From positions 1 through 5,051 of the forward strand of contig USPB01000150.1 of the NCBI GenBank assembly GCA_900556405.1: a stretch of DNA of 5,051 nucleotides, in the 5' to 3' direction. Below are positions 4,922-5,051 of the stretch, piece after piece. The stretch is from an uncultured Actinomyces sp. Its GTDB lineage: Bacteria > Actinomycetota > Actinomycetes > Actinomycetales > Actinomycetaceae. Within the stretch, counting starts at the first letter, position 1; each line of letters starts with the position of its first letter. The notes under the pieces are model-generated. The model did no database searches. It had not been told where the DNA came from and was given only the letters and a program-made list of their open reading frames with translations. The position numbers and the translations under genes are program-made.

Positions 4922-5051
4922 ATGACGACCCCCATCCCCACTGACCCCGCGCGTTACGCGGGCGCCGACCTGCGCCTGGCCGCCGTCGACATGGACGGCA
5001 CCCTCCTGGACGACGACAAGAACTTCCCGCCCGGCATGGACGAGCTGCTCG
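4922..5051 (+). CDS. HAD-superfamily hydrolase, Cof type (N-terminal part)
   Basis: The frame opens at ATG 4922 and runs off the right edge after 43 complete codons. Residues 19-33 read LAAVDMDGTLLDDDK, a textbook HAD motif I: D23 would be the nucleophile that forms a phospho-aspartate and D25 the general acid, followed by GTLLD. The spelling DMDGTLLDDDK followed by a short PPGM-E-L segment is typical of the Cof/HAD-IIB group, cytosolic phosphatases acting on sugar phosphates, nucleotides or cofactors. Eighteen residues precede motif I, slightly longer than usual for this group. No later motif or cap domain is in the window, so the substrate cannot be judged. It appears to be transcribed separately from the preceding low-GC gene, from a leaderless-type start. 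Confidence 0.85.
   Translation, partial: MTTPIPTDPARYAGADLRLAAVDMDGTLLDDDKNFPPGMDELL

Noticed and set aside
1..5051. Search for CRISPR arrays, tRNA or rRNA genes, insertion sequences and phage genes
   Set aside because: No regularly spaced repeats, cloverleaf-like segments, transposase or integrase motifs, or terminal inverted repeats were seen on either strand by eye.

Overview
The window looks like chromosomal DNA from a high-GC Gram-positive bacterium (Actinomycetota). Third codon positions in the main genes are almost all G or C, hand counts in the permease gene give about 67-68% GC, and several start codons sit 6 nt after a -10-like hexamer, as in the leaderless transcripts common in this phylum. 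An Actinomycetaceae-like host (Actinomyces/Schaalia type) is my inference from overall style and is not proven here.

Layout, left to right. Positions 1-50 hold the first codons of a minus-strand gene that leaves the window. Positions 134-1600 hold a minus-strand S-adenosyl-L-homocysteine hydrolase (SAHH) homologue of 488 residues. It keeps the NAD-binding core but has lost several of the catalytic His/Asp residues, and it carries about 105 extra N-terminal residues. A 106-bp divergent intergenic region (1601-1706) contains both start-proximal promoters and a 10-bp palindrome. Positions 1707-2432 and 2429-3796 encode an ABC exporter: a LolD/MacB-type ATPase and a compact FtsX-type permease, translationally coupled by an ATGA overlap. 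A strong GC-rich stem-loop (3821-3858) closes that operon.

Next come a good extended -10 promoter (3898-3925) and two small membrane-protein genes that look co-transcribed. The first, at 3962-4243, encodes 93 residues with a GTG start and one C-terminal membrane helix. The second, at 4278-4784, encodes 168 residues with about three membrane segments and a clearly lower GC content. Neither is recognised. A Cof-type HAD hydrolase begins at 4922 and runs off the right edge.

Functionally, the ATPase and permease form one membrane complex of unknown substrate. The SAHH-like gene shares only its promoter region with them, so any link is speculative. The points that most deserve a second look are the SAHH-like protein with altered active-site residues, the low-GC small membrane-protein pair, and the repeated leaderless promoter architecture.
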